A DNA stretch of 64,000 bases from Trichuris trichiura (Eukaryota > Nematoda > Enoplea > Trichinellida > Trichuridae): the NCBI GenBank assembly GCA_037903355.1, contig JBAJFE010000011.1:691001-755000 (forward strand). Direction: 5' to 3'. Both the position numbers and the translations under genes were made by a program. The notes under the pieces are model-generated. The model was not told where the DNA came from, did no database searches, and was given only the letters and a program-made list of their open reading frames with translations. Positions 1 to 13,365 of the stretch are shown here, in pieces (the first letter of the stretch is position 1; each line of letters starts with the position of its first letter).

Positions 1-1425
1 GCTCCCTATCCGTCCGCGTATCAAATCCCACTCCGCAAAAATCGACAGCGCTACTACAGCCCTCTAGCTCGCAAAAAACTTTTCCGCCGCTCATGCGACC
101 CCTAATTAGGAATTTTGAAAATACTGGTACCTGCTTTTCGTTCACCTACTGTATGAAGAATGTAAAAAGACATGCTTTCATGTTTCTGGTCTTCCGTTGC
201 ACAAGCGAGCTCCAGAAAACAGGAATATGGCTCTGCGTAGGTATACGCGCATAATATTCGGCAGTTAAACTTCTTCATTACCGTGCCCCCAGGGCAAGGA
301 AAAACAACTTCAGTCAAACACCGCCATCAGGAAGTCTAACAGCTTCTAAGACTCGTACGCGACTCAGCACAGCTGTATAAAAGCTAGTACGGTCCATGAT
401 TTGGTTTCTGCGGCCACTTTCCATTTCTCCTCGGACGATGGGATCACGAGCATAAAAAAGGGTGAGTTTCCCTCGGTGTTCCCGTTCCCACTCCACAGGA
501 GCATCACAGCGGTTCTACGGTTCTTTCACGGATGAAAGACCTATCCGGCGCGCAGCGGACAGAATGCGAGTATTGTTGAAAATTTCGGTACCTGCGTTTC
601 GTTCACCTACTGTACGAAGAATGTAAAAAAAGAACTATTTCTTGTTTTCGGCTGCGGATTGTCAAAACGAGCAACGAAAAATCTCAACATTGCTTTCCAT
701 AAGTGTAGCGGCATAATATTCGCTAGCTAAAGTACTTCCTCCATGCGCGTTGAATGTATAGAAGAGCAGCTTGCGTCGAACAGCGCCAGGGGAACAAACG
801 AAACCTATAGCTTCCAAAGTTTCTACGCAACCCAACGTAGCTACTTAAAAAAAGGAATGATGCAGGAATACTTTTCTGCCCGCTGCTCTCTGTTTGGTTT
901 CAAATGAAGCATCACGCAGAAAAACAGTCTCGTTACCGGTCAGCACTTCCGTTCCCATTCCTCAGGACCATTAGAGGTCCACTGTAGCCATCTCGTCGAC
1001 AAAAGATTTCTCCAACGCGCAGGGGACGGCCTGTGAATGTTTTTGAAACTACCGCTACCTGCTTTGCGTTCATCTACTGTACGAAAAATGTAAAAAGAGA
1101 CGTTTTTAATATTTTCAGCTTTCCGTTCATTACTCGACCTCTGAAAACTAGGAATATGGCTCCGCTTAACTATAGGCGCATACTATTGCCAGTTAAACTA
1201 CGTCTTCTAGGTGTCTCCAGGCTTTAGAAGAGGAACGTTAGACGATCACGGTCATCAAGAGATATAATGGCGTCGAGGAGTCGTACGGGAACCAACACAG
1301 CTGTCTAAGAGCTAGAACATTGCAGGATTATGTTTCTAGCGCTACTTTCCATATCGCATCGAAAGGGAAAGCGAAAGCAGGCCTCTGTTGCTGAGCCTTT
1401 CGTTTCCCATTCACCTAAATGATGT
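1..1425. repeat. ~465-bp tandem repeat, left block (about 3 units)
   Basis: A recurring landmark (GGTACCTGC, then TTTCGTTCACCTACTGTA, then GAAGAATGTAAAAA) appears near 122, 588 and 1048, giving a period of about 460 bp. The whole block aligns closely with 14127-15560, unit for unit, whereas neighbouring units inside one block are much more diverged. That is the pattern of a higher-order repeat duplicated as a block. Reading frames inside (for example 102-317 minus and 1033-1227 plus) are not conserved from unit to unit, so I treat them as chance. The left end is cut by the window. Confidence 0.85.
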
Positions 1426-1790
1426 TTGAAAGACGATCAAGGAAGACAGATTTTTAACAAATCTGACACTAACGATTACTGAAGGGAAACAGCGGAATGA
1501 AAATCATAACCGTAAACGATCTTTTCAGATATCAGTACATTAGAGGAAAATATAAGGGAATTAGGAAAGTCTCTTAAATTTTATTTAAAGAACAAAAAGG
1601 TCACCCAATATCTACTCCACAATCTGAAGCGACAAAATCTTAGTTTCGGAAGACAAACGTTAAGGCATCTTGTACAAAGTTGAATGCAGCTGTTCGAACC
1701 TTTATGCAGAAGAAACTGAGCTAAACCTAAGTGAGCGATTCAAAGAACATAAGAAACATTTAATCTGGTTTAAATGTACTCATTTGAGGA
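1425..1790 (+). repeat. Fragment of the complex unit (partial copy D)
   Basis: From about 1425 the sequence matches 2805-3095 and 44277-44570: a stretch with AAGGAAGACAGATTTT, then GGAAAGTCTCTTAAATTTTA, then TCTGAAGCGACAAA. It is therefore a short extra copy of part of the complex unit, directly abutting the 465-bp array. No conserved protein is evident. Confidence 0.7.
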
Positions 1791-2490
1791 GCAATGTCTC
1801 GCCGGTTTAACACATTGAGCATTATAACAAAAAATTACATACGTACATTCATGAAAAACGCTTACCAGGGGCGACATGATTAAGAAAAATTCAGTCTGCA
1901 AGAATTACTAAACCGACGCGACCAATAAACAACCCAACCATGATTCCTCGTTATTGCTATTTTTGAAAATCATAAACGCTGATAAGAAAATTCTGCTGTG
2001 CGGAAAGAACTGCATCGCAAAATTGCGCTGTTCTACAGCATATGGAGAATCACATTGAACATGAAAACGATTAGAGTCTCAGCTACAGGGTGAATAATTT
2101 GACCAATCAGTCAATGAAAAAAATGGAAAGGTAAAGAATGGTTATAAGTTCGTACTCTAATAAATCATAGCAAGAGAAAACCAACCCTTTTGTCCCTGTA
2201 CGCTAAAAACACTGTACTCTTCCGCCTAATTCACACTCTATCGGTCGACATTCTCTTCGAGGTTATTTGCTACGAGAACGAAATAAATTGAAGGGCTCAA
2301 ACGTCACCGGCAGGCTTCCTCGTCGAATCAGGAACGCTTCGCGTCAGCCCTGTTTTCTTCTCTACCGTGTTTTGATCCGCAATTTTCTTTCACAAGTCAG
2401 CGAGCTTGACTATGAGAATGCGGTGCGTACCACAGTCTCCACACCGATATAATAATTAGTTTGATACTGTTAATGACATTAATTTTAGTA
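1790..2490. other. No gene recognised
   Basis: AT-rich sequence with short non-conserved reading frames only. The longest (2267-2452, plus, 61 codons) shows no motif I recognise. Confidence 0.5.
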
Positions 2491-2530
2491 ACGCTGAGGT
2501 CGGGTCGCGCGCGGCCCGAAAGCTACGGAA
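2491..2530 (+). ncRNA. Degenerate hammerhead-like motif (Penelope type)
   Basis: CGCTGAGGT, then CGGGTC, a GC-only loop, GGCCCG and AAAGC. This is the layout of the better copies at 9327-9367 and 39504-39540, with the CTGANGA box altered to CTGAGGT. Most likely a dead relic of a Penelope-like terminal repeat. Confidence 0.45.
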
Positions 2531-3130
2531 TCTTATTAAAAGATTTGTACTTAAACTGAACAAATTCCGTAAGAAGAAACAATTAAAACATGAAAAAACG
2601 GCATATTTAAATTATGAAATATTTGTATTACAAACAAACGACTTTCAGAAGGAGAAAGCTTTTGTGCAAAATCTAGCATAAGCTATGCTTCAGATGCGTA
2701 GCTGATCCTCCACTATTACTATCTACGAGCCGTAACTACAGACTATACAAGACGTATTAGTGCAAAGTTAATGCACCACAATGAATTCATTTTCGAAGAA
2801 CTAAATTATCTCTGAAAGACACTCAAGGAAGACGGATTTTCCACAAACCTGATAGAACAGATCACTGATAAAAGATTCAGCCATTGGCAGATTTCTACAG
2901 GGGATTGAGCGCCAATGCCTTACTTGATTCTTCCACGATATCGCTAGATTATGAGAAAGATGAAACAACTGGGAAAGTCTCTTGAATTTCAATTACAGTT
3001 CAAAAAGATCGCCCAATATCTGTCCCATATTCTGAAGCGACAAACCCTTAGTTTCGGGGGATAACCGCATGGCATTACGTACGAAATTGAATCCAGTTGC
3101 TCAGTGGGAACACTAGCACAGATTAATCTT

Positions 3131-3170
3131 GCGCTGAAGACGGGAACCGTGCCCACCTGAAAGCTGCGCT
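3131..3170 (+). ncRNA. Degenerate hammerhead-like motif in copy A
   Basis: GCGCTGAAGACGGGAAC, a short spacer, then CTGAAAGC. The CTGAAGA box fits CTGANGA, but the hairpin that should follow is poorly paired. Equivalent motifs occur at the same relative place in copy B (16865) and copy C (44595). Confidence 0.4.
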
Positions 3171-5040
3171 TAATGAAAGTTTTCACGGGATCGAAATTCC
3201 ATACTTCAATTACGCAATAAGTACTTATAGTGTTATAGTTGTTCTATAGAGAGTTATGGATCAGACCGACGAAAAAATATAGCATCGAATTGCAATATTT
3301 CTTTTGAAAGACGAAGAAAAAAATTACAATCTTGTTACAAGGTACGATAAGTTTAAAAACTTTAAACAAAACATAGGCAAAGTCAGCAACACTCATAAAA
3401 ATTAGAACGATAACTATTGCAAAAACATTTCTACGAGTCTTTTAAGCTGAAACGTTACGCAAAAATTTAGCAATAGTCGAAAGGTGGAGTATTAACTAGA
3501 GACTACTACGTAAACAATTTTGTACAAAGCCCCAGACCGACGAAAAAACGTAGCATCGAATTACAATATTTTTTTAAAGACGAAGAAAAAGAAAAAAATT
3601 ACAATCTTGTTACAAATCACAAAAACGTAGGCAAACTCAGCAACCTTTATGAAAATTAGAACGACAACTATTGTAAAAACGATTCTACGAGCGTTTTCAG
3701 CTTAAACGTTACGCAAGAACTTAGCAATAGTCGAAAGGCGAAGTATTAACTACTACGAGACTACAACGTAAACAATTTTGTACAAAGCCTTGAATGACGT
3801 ACAGCTACTACCAATGTAAATCTTACCTTGATACAACATGAGACAGCTTGCGTTGAATTACCAATTCTTCGTCTGGATGCACCGCGACCAAAACCAAATA
3901 CCGATTAGAAGAGTATGCAGGTTCAGTTATCGACAACCTAACCGTATTTTGAGATTTTAAAATATTGAAAGTAGCAAAGTTGAGGGTTCTTTAGCTGAAA
4001 AACTGATATTTCATGTTTTCATCCACTGCTCACTCATCAGCTTTCTCGCCGACATTCGAGAAACGATTCCATATTCTCCGTTTTACGACTTGCTCAATTC
4101 TTGATATCTTTTCCGCGTAAACAATGCTTGAACGCTACATAACCCTAACTAAGCTGTTTTTTTCCATTCCACTCATACAGGTGAACGACAGTCACCTTTA
4201 CCGCTTTAAACGTGCGCAAACGTTCCGCTGTTTTTATTTTCAGCTTGATCTGAATGTAGGAGCAGAGGAGAACTTAAAAGTAGCTTTAACCTGACGGCTG
4301 TGAGTTTTCTTCCGCCCCAAAAGCTATGCAGAAAACTTGGACGGAGTAATAAAGCAAAAAACTGACAAAGACTAAGAAGCGGAAAAAGTAATGTCGTGGT
4401 CGCAATAGTGGTTTCAGAAAATATTCATCCAAAAGCGACGCGTTCACCTTCTCAGTTTTCTGCGCAATGGGAGCTCATTAAATGTAGTGTAGCGTCAAAT
4501 AGTCCTGCTAAACAGGTTTTGCTGTTCCCTGCAGATAACGTCTGATCAATTGGATCACGCCTACAAACGTTGCCATCGACGGGTTTACGTCAAGATTCCA
4601 ACACTATCTAATGCAACAGATGCAGAATATCAAAGCATCCAGTACCAATGAGAGTCTATAGACCAACGAACAATCCTGGAGAAAACATATTTAAGATCTC
4701 TTCGCTATCCATAATGCACAATTTTAAACAATAGCTGTTGCAGAGGTGCACATCAAAATGCTATTGAGTATTGCGTTTTTCATGTATGCCATAGTGGTTT
4801 CAAATGTCATTTCTTGTAACGGAGATGTCGAGGCGTACATGTAAGTTCTGTTAAAGGGTTGAAACATGCCGGTATGGATCATATAGCCAATAAATAGAGG
4901 CAGATGCCTCAATAAACATCTATGCTCTAACGGGCAAAAACAGACTTCATTTCCTTAATAGGAACAATTAGTTATTCGTCGCTTTTGAAGCATTTTGCAA
5001 AAGAGAAAGCTGAACAAAAAACTTGCAGCAGCCTCAATGC

Positions 5041-5710
5041 CGCACAACTTTTGCATTGCGTGAATATGAACGTAGTTGATACAAGTAACGTAACGTCGAT
5101 TATGTCAGGTTGATTAAAGAACAACTTGCAAAAAAAACGTATTTAAGTAAAACAGCAGTTGGTGACTGCGCCTTCAAGTTGACACCTTCAACTTCAATAG
5201 CAAAGTTAAGCTGCAAAGATACCTTACGCGTCGTATCGACGTCCCCTTGGCTTCCAGTTCGATCATTAAGGATAAAGAATTAACCGGAAAGGAGGCTCTA
5301 AGCACAACTGTTCGATTTTTAAAGGTTTGAAACGATACAGTCAATAATTCACTTGTGACCTTTGTCGTTTAAGGTATCAATTCTTGTCGCATGCAATAAA
5401 TACTCTATCTGCTTCGCTTCTTCAGCTTGTTCACTAGTCAAGCTGGCTTCCCATAACTTCTCTGAAAAAGTGTCACTGAAAATGATATGGTACAGCTTTA
5501 CTCAAAACACCATGATATTAGCACTGACGAAATCGACGTTGCCTTAGTTTTGTACATGTCACGCTAATGTGTAAAGAACAGAAGTTGAGGAGTCAGATGC
5601 TTAATTTTTTGCGCAAGAAAAAGATCAGTAACACACGTGGTCAACGTACGTTACATTACGTTACTTGTATCACCTACGTTCATATTCACGCAATGCAAGA
5701 TTAGATCTCT
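5041..5710. repeat. Local inverted repeat inside copy A
   Basis: About 50 bases at 5050-5100 (TTGCATTGCGTGAATATGAA, then a run containing GATACAAGTAACGTAA) return in reverse complement at about 5648-5702. Copy B has only the first arm (18495-18550), so the second arm was added after A and B separated. Confidence 0.7.
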
Positions 5711-7599
5711 GCGGTAGCTAAACTCTGACCGCTCTAATTTGACAGACGATTAACGTTACTTCCCATAATCAGTACGGTAGGCTCAAACGAGTTTCATCAA
5801 GAAATGTGACTGCAACAGCAGCACGCTGATACGAAAAAAAATACTGAACGATTGTACAGTGAAAGTTCTTTCGCTGATGACTCATTGCTTAAAGACGTTA
5901 CATCGTATTTAACCGCTTTCCTTCTGTTGTTAGTTCTTTTCAAGGCAAAAAATCTACTCAAGAGCTTGCACTCCAAAATACATTCTACCTTTTGCTTATG
6001 CGCACAAGTGGCGGCAGTGCTTTCTGGAAAGTACTGTAAAAAACTTAAATTCGAACTATTATGATTAGCAGAATTAGTGTTAACTGAAGCTCTATCGTTT
6101 ATACCTTTTAACGGCAGAGAACCACTCGATAATCGACGTGAGAAACAAAATGTCGATAATGAGAAACAAAATAATGCAAAAGACGTCAAGTGAACACTTG
6201 GTTCAGTGAATTAAAGTTAATAACAAACTTTCATTTAATGATAAAAATTTTAAAAAGTTTTGCAGATTTCAGGTAATTTTTTGTGTCATCGTGAGAAGGA
6301 CAAGCTATGATGGTTGTGTGTTAGTAAACCATGATCCGGACATTTTAACTACGAAAGTCAGTTTTCCTGACTGCAATTCGATTCTCATGCATAACTGTCC
6401 CAGACTTCTTGTTGCTGCCCACACACTCACAAGCAATCGTCATGACTTAACCTGCCGAGGATGGGACAGGAAGTTTTGTTGTCTTCAAAATTACTTAGTC
6501 GCGATAGATCGACGCATACTACTAAGTGCGCTTCACAGATAAAGTGTATAATAAAGTAAATTGGGAACACGTTATAAAAGCTAACTCAAAGCATTATCCC
6601 AATAATTTCATCATCGATCAATCAAACTACCATTTACAGACATTACTTTGAATAATCGAGTCTCTACCTCTTGCGGCAAAAAAACTTCCCATGAAAAACT
6701 AAAGCATGAAATACCTATTAAAGTTCCCATTTCCGCATCTGGAAAATTTAGCGTTTCTCTTACAGCTGATTCATGGCGGCTATCGAATGGGCTGATCACT
6801 TTTGTCATTTACAATTTGCCTAAATATAACCATTTGATTTGAATAATGAAGAGCGTGGCGGCAACAAACTTTTTTGGTCAGAATAATATCTTGAACACCT
6901 AACGCAAAGCCATGAAGTTACAAGTAAGTAGTGAACAGGCGGAAAAAGCAGGAAAGAAGTCAGCAAGCCACTTCTGACCCAAAGAGCTGCAAAACCTGAA
7001 AATCGAATCCTCAATTCAACCGTTCGGCTGAGTACAACTTCACAAACTGCTGTTCTAACCTCACGGAAGCAAAGAAAATGTAAAAACGTTTACCTCGCCT
7101 CCGCGCACAGGACACACAGTTGCACAACTGAATTTGTAGCCAGAAACGCCGCAGCCAAAGTGCCCACTGGTTGACCAAAGCAAAAGCAGCACCTCGTCGA
7201 GCTTATCTCTTCTCATTTTCTCGCTGAAAGATAGGGATACTGGTTTTTCTCCCGCGCGATAAGCTACTATGGAGAGTACATTGGTGGAGGGTACTCCGAC
7301 GGAGAGCGATTAGCTTCCGCTGCCTTGATTAGCTTGCCACATAAGCACAATGAACCATGCCACAGGTGCATCGCCAAATTCGCTTTTGTTCAACAAGCCA
7401 GTGCAAAGCAGTTGCCACTGACGCATGATGACCCAACTTTCACGTTCTCACCCAAGTCAAATCCAGGCGGCTTCTGTGACGTCATAAACAGTTGAAAAAA
7501 TATTGCACTTAATGAATGTGTAGAATTATTAACTGGGACAGAAACGGTCTTTAATGCAAGCATGAACAGGCATACTACGTCATAGGTTCCTCTTTGGTA

Positions 7600-9326
7600 T
7601 CACATTTTCACCTTCGTTCATGAGACCGTTGGCGTCATTTCTATTGCTTGCTACGAAGTAACGGCACAGTTCCCGTCCAGCGATCCTTCCTTCATACGTA
7701 GATTCTCCAATGATGAGCATTCACTATTTAAATAGAACAGTGATCCATAACATTCAGACAGAATCAACCGCTAAATGAAGTCGAATAAGAGCACGCTGAA
7801 GTTGAGCCCTTCCATCCATCGACGGAGATAAGCAGCAAGACGAAACGATAAGGCATAGACCATTCTCTGTCTTATCGTAGACGACGGAACCAGTTTAACT
7901 ACGAAAGCTTCAATCATTAATAGCAGTTTACAACAGGAATAAACCACTTGCTTCCCCTGAGATGTAAGGTTGAAAGAAAAAACCAATTTCTCTTTGAAAA
8001 CCTCAAGGATACTCAACATAAAAATTGTACAACATAAGGTTAGGATGCCAGTGAAAGGTGGTCGCCAGAGATATTGCAGAAGAATCTCGGTAAAAAGATA
8101 CACTTGTTTTATGCATAAAAGGGGAATGCTAAAGCGGTGCAAAATACAAATACTTCGCTACTTTGCATTCGTGAACATGGAAAGCCACTAACTGCAATTG
8201 TACGCGCATTGTGTTCCTAAGTTTAAGTGATGAAAATATAATCTGTAATTATTCTCAGTAAATGACTTCAGTAAACCGTCGTGTGACCTTTGCGACAATG
8301 TAAATGCGACCCACGTGCCCCTTGGGGACCCTAACTTTGAAATGTCAGCTGTAAGTCCAGTTTTGGCAGTTAAAATTTCCGACCTTCTGTCGGGGTCGGG
8401 TCGAAAGCACATATTAATATTAGCAGAGCAACCAAGCACCACGTTTTTTGTGAACTTGGAACTTTTCCTGCGGGGCATCGTCTGGTTGACGACGGCGAAA
8501 CATTCCTGACCGTCCTCTGCTAGTGAAAGTGAGTTGCTTTACTACAGTGAACAAAACAGCTACAACCGAAAGCTGCACGCTAACTATTCACCAGAGGTAC
8601 TAAGGATAGAAGGCCCCACTACGAACGTATCAGTTTCCAATTTTTCACTCGGTGCCGGATGGTTTTACCCACATTTTTAAATAATACGTTTTGCTCCATT
8701 AATGCATTTCAGCCAATTACCGCTTGAAAAATGCAGGTTCCTTTCCAGAAAAGTGCCAGCTACTCTGTTCTCTTTTTACAAGCAAGGACAACGCCACTCT
8801 GTTTCGGCCTTGGGTAGGTTTAAACCAAAATATAACCATACTGTTTAAGCTGGGGATGTCGAAAGTACACGTCTGTCGAGTTAAAGAGGGACAAAACCTG
8901 CATTCCTTAGATGACTGTTTTCAAGAAAGCAGATAAGATCACAATAAGGTCTCCTCATTAATGAAATGAAGATGCAACGCTAAACTTAACGAAATTTAAT
9001 TGAGCACTTAATAAACGACTTACTGACAATGAAAAATGGACTATAGTATTATTGCGGAACACACAAATAACCCAAAAAGATAAATGGCCAGTTTTACCAG
9101 TACACGTAAAGCTGCTTCGAATAGTGATATTCGGTCTGAGTTATTCAGACCATTTTATTCACGCATTGGTTGAAGGTGTAAAACTAAGCAACTAACAAGC
9201 ATAGCACATTTTTTGAAGAGACTAGAATATGCCTTACTATGTAATAAACATTAAAGCAGATTACATAATAAAATTTTTGCGGCTTTGCAACCTGTTCGTT
9301 AAAAACGTTTATTTCTAAACGTTAAC
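7600..9326. other. No gene recognised
   Basis: Sequence beyond the part shared with copy B. Overlapping short frames on both strands (7771-8142 minus; 7970-8191, 8315-8509 and 8724-8936 plus) have no recognisable domain. I see no splice pattern linking them. Confidence 0.5.
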
Positions 9327-9367
9327 CCGCGGAGCTTTCGGGCCACAACGGGGCCCGTCATCAGCGC
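9327..9367 (-). ncRNA. Hammerhead ribozyme-like motif
   Basis: On the minus strand: CGCTGATGA, CGGGCC, a 7-base loop, GGCCCG, then AAAGCTCCGC. The CTGATGA box (plus positions 9358-9364) is perfect and the following hairpin is fully paired. Penelope-like elements are known to carry minimal hammerheads of this type. As in the other copies, the last G of the hairpin must also serve as the G of the GAAA box, leaving one C unpaired. Cleavage activity is not shown. Confidence 0.6.
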
Positions 9368-10044
9368 TATGTGCGCCGCCCTAAAGCAGATTATATGCGA
9401 TAGAAAATAACTCAGAACCACATGGGCGGAAAGTATCTGCTCACCCGTTAATCGATTCCGGGATACCGGCGTGAGAATCTGGAATACTCGCTGGTACGCT
9501 ATCCTTGCATCTTCATAACTGATAAACGGTCACCGAGAAATTGCGGGCACTACTGTTACAATTTTTTTAATATGAAAATAATGTTGATAGCAAACTATAT
9601 CTTGTCAGAAACTAAGTTAAAGAAGCAAAATAAATTTGCTTCAATACATGCTTCCAGTTATACGTTTTACACGAGGAATTTAAAATGCGATGACTAAAGC
9701 TATGCTGCAGAAAAACTGCTTTCCATTCCTTACAAACAACTCCTCCAAAGGAATACACGTGAGCAAGATACGGAAGCAAACGCTACACCAATCATCCCTT
9801 ATAGTGTTGGCTTGGGCTAGGTGGTTCAGAGGATGAGCATCCTTTGTAATTCGAAAAATTGAAGAAACCTCAAAGGTCAACCTTATAAGCGAACACGAGA
9901 AACAACTAATGGATGCCAATCCGTTTACATAAGTAATCTTTGAAGCTCAGTTGCAAATGTCTCAACTTGACGCGGCGTTAAGTTGAAATCGCCTCAAGTT
10001 CAATTCGTAAAGTTGAAACGCAAAGATGCAATCAAAGCCAGTTT
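9368..10044. other. No gene recognised
   Basis: AT-rich. Around 9960-10020 there are TTGACGCGG- and AAGTTGAA-type phrases like those of the 15870-16330 repeat, so part of it belongs to that family. Confidence 0.45.
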
Positions 10045-10640
10045 AAGAGTATACCGTTTGGCGTTATTCTCCAAATAATTTGACTTCAACAAGCAAGAGG
10101 AAAAGTGCAATAACTTCACCGTGAAAACGAAATCCCAGTACACTTGTTCGCTAATAAGAATACGCTTTTATGCTAGGCAGGATAGCTCCTAACAACAGTG
10201 AGGACATTTCACTACAAATTCCACATGCTCATTTTCGTCGAAAAGTTTTTTTCACTGTTGAGAAAGAAAACCACGGAGAACGCCATTTGCGCCAGCGGTT
10301 AAAAACGACGGTATACGGAGAAGTTATTCTTCAGATGCCTAGCAGGTGCAGGACTAAAATATAGCTGATTGATTATGCTGCTTCGTTGCTACAAAACAGT
10401 TACTTGACATTTTTGAGTTACATACTCCGCGAAGGTAACACTAAGTTACGCATCCTCATTGGAGTACCCACTTTGACGATCATTTAGGACGATTTCCTGC
10501 GCTTTGACCGAAAGCAGGAAACTTCGGAAGGTCTGACTTGCAACTCTTTTTTCTACTGCACAAAAAAAGCAGCCATCCAGGTTGCATGAAGTTTCATAAT
10601 TTAAGGAACTGCAATCAATAAAACCTCATTTAAATTAACT
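10045..10640 (+). repeat. Junction block shared by three loci
   Basis: The segment 10045-10220 recurs at about 16690-16862 and at about 45785-45970. Each time it is followed by different sequence: a 215/217-bp array after a further block here, the hammerhead-like start of copy B at 16865, and the second 217-bp array directly at 45975. The part at 10240-10380 resembles 44060-44200 and 2650-2720. It is a reusable module of the complex repeat; no protein recognised. Confidence 0.65.
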
Positions 10641-13365
10641 CTGCGCGACTAAGACTTCGAGTTTATTCTCCTTGCTTCTTGCAGCTTTCCTCATCCTTAG
10701 CCACTGAAGAGAAGAAAACGCTCCCTATGCAGCAGCTACAACGCATAACAAGAAACGTGCCATAAAATAAAACAAAATAAAGTAGTATAGAAATATTAAA
10801 TATTTTATAAAGTAAACGCAAGTTTGAATACTATTCAAGCCAACTGTGGTAGTTTAAGACAATGAAATTTTCGTCATTGCTTCTTCTTGCCCTCAGCAGC
10901 TACATAAAATAAATTTTCCTTCGCCACTGAAGAGAGGAAACCTTTTCCTAGCAGTTACAACGCATAACAATAAACAAAATAGTATAGAAATATTTAAGAT
11001 TTCATAAATTATACGCAAGTTGTAATGCTATTTAAATCCATCCAGCGCGTTTTAAGCTTTGAGTTTCTTGTCATTGCATTCTGCTGCTTACAAAGATTAC
11101 ATAAAGTCGATTTTCGTTATTTACTGAAGAGAGGAAATTGTTCTCAAGCAGTTACAACTCGTAACAATAAAAGTGCCATAAAAAGAAACTAAATGAAGTA
11201 GTACAGTAAGTACTTAAGATTTTTTAAAGTGTACGCAAGCTCAGTGATACATAAACTAACCCTATGGGACTTAGACCTTGAAATTCTTGTCGTTGCTTTC
11301 TCCTACTTCTTGGGCTGACATAACATAGATTTTGCTTAGCCACTGGAAAAAATAAAACTTTCCCTAGAAATTAAAACATATAACAAGAAATTTATGATAA
11401 AAAACCAAACGAAGTAGTACAGTCGTCAGTTAAGACTGAATAAAAGAAACGCAAGTTGCAATGCCATTTAAATCAACCGTACCTGCGTTAGACTTTGAAC
11501 TTTTTGTCATTGCTTCCTCGTGCCTTCACCGTCCACACAAAAGAAAATTGCTTAGCCACTAAAAAGAAAAAACTTTTCCGAAGCAATTAAAATGCATAAC
11601 AATAAGCGTGCCGCAAAAGGAAACAAAACGAAATTGTACAGTAAATATTTCAGGTTGCTTTAAATATACGTATGTTTTCCTGCTGCGTGAACAAACCGTG
11701 CCGGATTTGAATTTTGAACTTCTTATCATTCTTTCTTCCTGCCTTCCGCGGCATTATAAAATAAATTTTCTCTAGCCACCGGAGTGGGAAATCTTTTCTT
11801 AGCAATTACAATATATAATAACATGCCTACCGCAAAAAACCCAGGCGAAGTAGTACCGTAAACGTTTAAGATTTCATGATGTATGTAAAAGTTTAAATGC
11901 TATTCGGACCAACTGTGCTGGCTGGCTTACGACATTGAATTTTTGCTCGTTGCTTCTACCTGCTTTCAGCAGCAGTATGAAATAAATTTTCCTTAACCAC
12001 TGAAAAGAGAAAATTTTCTCCTAGCGATTACAAGACATAACAGCAAACACGCAATAAAATGAAATCAAACGAAGTAGTACAGTAAACATTTAAAATTTTA
12101 TGAAGTAAACGCAGGTTTTCTTGCTACTTTAACAAATCGTGAGGGACTTAGACTTTCAGCTTTCTTCCGGTGCTTCCTGCAGCCTTCAGCAGCTATGCAA
12201 CATTAATTTATAGCCATTCAAAAAGAGGAAACCGTTCCCTAGGACCTACAACGCATAAGCAGAAGCGTGCCATTAAAAGAAACTAAACGAAGTGGTAAAG
12301 ATTTACGTTTTCAGGAAGCTTTTGCAAGCTTTAATGCAACTTAAATCAACTTCGCCGGCTTTAAACTTTGAACTTCTTGTCTTCGCTTTCTCCTGCCTTC
12401 GCTGGCCACATAAAATAAATTTCACTTGACTACCGAAGAAAGGAAACTGTCCCATAACAACCACAACGCGAAACAACGAACGTACAACTAAGGAAAACTA
12501 GACCAAGTGGTACAGTAGGGATTTAAGATTTATAAAGTGTACGCAGGTCGTCTGCTAGTTTAACAAAGCATGCATGACTTAGACGTTGAGATTATCGGTG
12601 TCGCTTCCATCTGCTTTCAGCAGCTACACGAGGCAAATTTTTCTTATCTATTAAAGACAGAAAACCCTTCCCTAGCAATTACAGCGCATAATACTAAACG
12701 TACAATAAAAAGAGAACAAATTAAGTACTACAGTGAACATGTAGGATTTGATAAAGCACACGCACGTTTTAAGGCTATTTAGACTAACCCGCAGGTATTA
12801 AATTTTTGACTTCTTGTTGTTGCTCCTGCCCTCAGCGTCTACATAAAATAAATTTCACTTAGCTACTGAAGTCAAGAAATCCTTCGCTAGGAGTTACAAT
12901 TCATAAAAATAAACGTGCCGTGAAAAGAAAAAAACGATGTAGTACAGTAAGCATTTAAGATTTCATAAAAAGTGCGCAAGTTTAAATGCTATTTGAACCA
13001 ACCGTACATTGAGGTTTCTGTCGTTGCTCGCTGCTGCCTTCGCCGACTACGTAAAATAAATTTAGCGTAGCTGCTGAAGAAAGTAGACCATTCTTTAGCA
13101 ACTGCAAGGCATAAAAACAAACGCGCGATAAAAAGAAACCAAACGAATTAGTACAGTAAATAGTCAAGATTCCGTAAAGTATACGCAAGTTTTAATGCTA
13201 TTAAAGCCAACCGTGGTGGTTTATGACATTGAACTGCTGGTCGTTATTTCCTCCTGTGTTCTGCAGCTATGTAAAATAAATCTTTTTTAGCCACTGACGA
13301 GAGCAAGCTTTTCCCTTGCATTTGCAATGCAAAACAGTAAACAAAACAGTGCTGCAGAAAAACTG
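10640..13365 (+). repeat. ~217-bp tandem array 1 (about 12 units)
   Basis: A landmark GAAGTAGTACAGTAAA (with variants) recurs near 10780, 10976, 11194, 11411, 11629, 11847, 12071, 12290, 12505, 12724, 12935 and 13146, so spacing is mostly 211-224 bp. Each unit also has CCACTGAAGAGAGGAAACC, TTACAACGCATAACAA and CTTGTCATTGCTTCCTCCTG. Units are well diverged from each other, so the array is old. The order of variant units matches array 2 at 45975-48535. The frame at 12570-12782 is a by-product of the repeat. Confidence 0.9.

Larger units (their letters stand above)
2640..7600 (+). repeat. Complex unit, copy A
   Basis: A long non-coding unit found again as copy B (16865-24000) and partly as copy C (44070-45760). 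Its 2650-4600 part matches copy C. Its 3130-7590 part matches copy B up to the shared tract at 7495-7575 / 23915-23995. The reading frames inside (for example 5797-6189 minus and 6291-6542 plus) are short, differ between copies and match no family I know. A hammerhead-like motif lies at 3131. Copy A lacks the insertions seen in B at 18.6, 21.3 and 23.0 kb. The class of element is unknown; a Penelope-derived or satellite-like composite is my inference. Confidence 0.75.

Noticed and set aside
102..496. Minus-strand frames in the 465-bp repeat as a small gene family (SFYILHTVGERKAG-like text recurs)
   Set aside because: The text recurs because the DNA does. Frames shift and stop at different points in each unit.
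5797..6189. A 130-codon minus-strand frame in copy A
   Set aside because: The counterpart in copy B is broken, a shorter frame lies opposite, and no motif is visible.
10640..13365. CTGAAGAGAGGAAACC in each 217-bp unit as a satellite hammerhead ribozyme
   Set aside because: CTGAAGA and GAAA are present, but only two bases lie between them, leaving no room for stem II.
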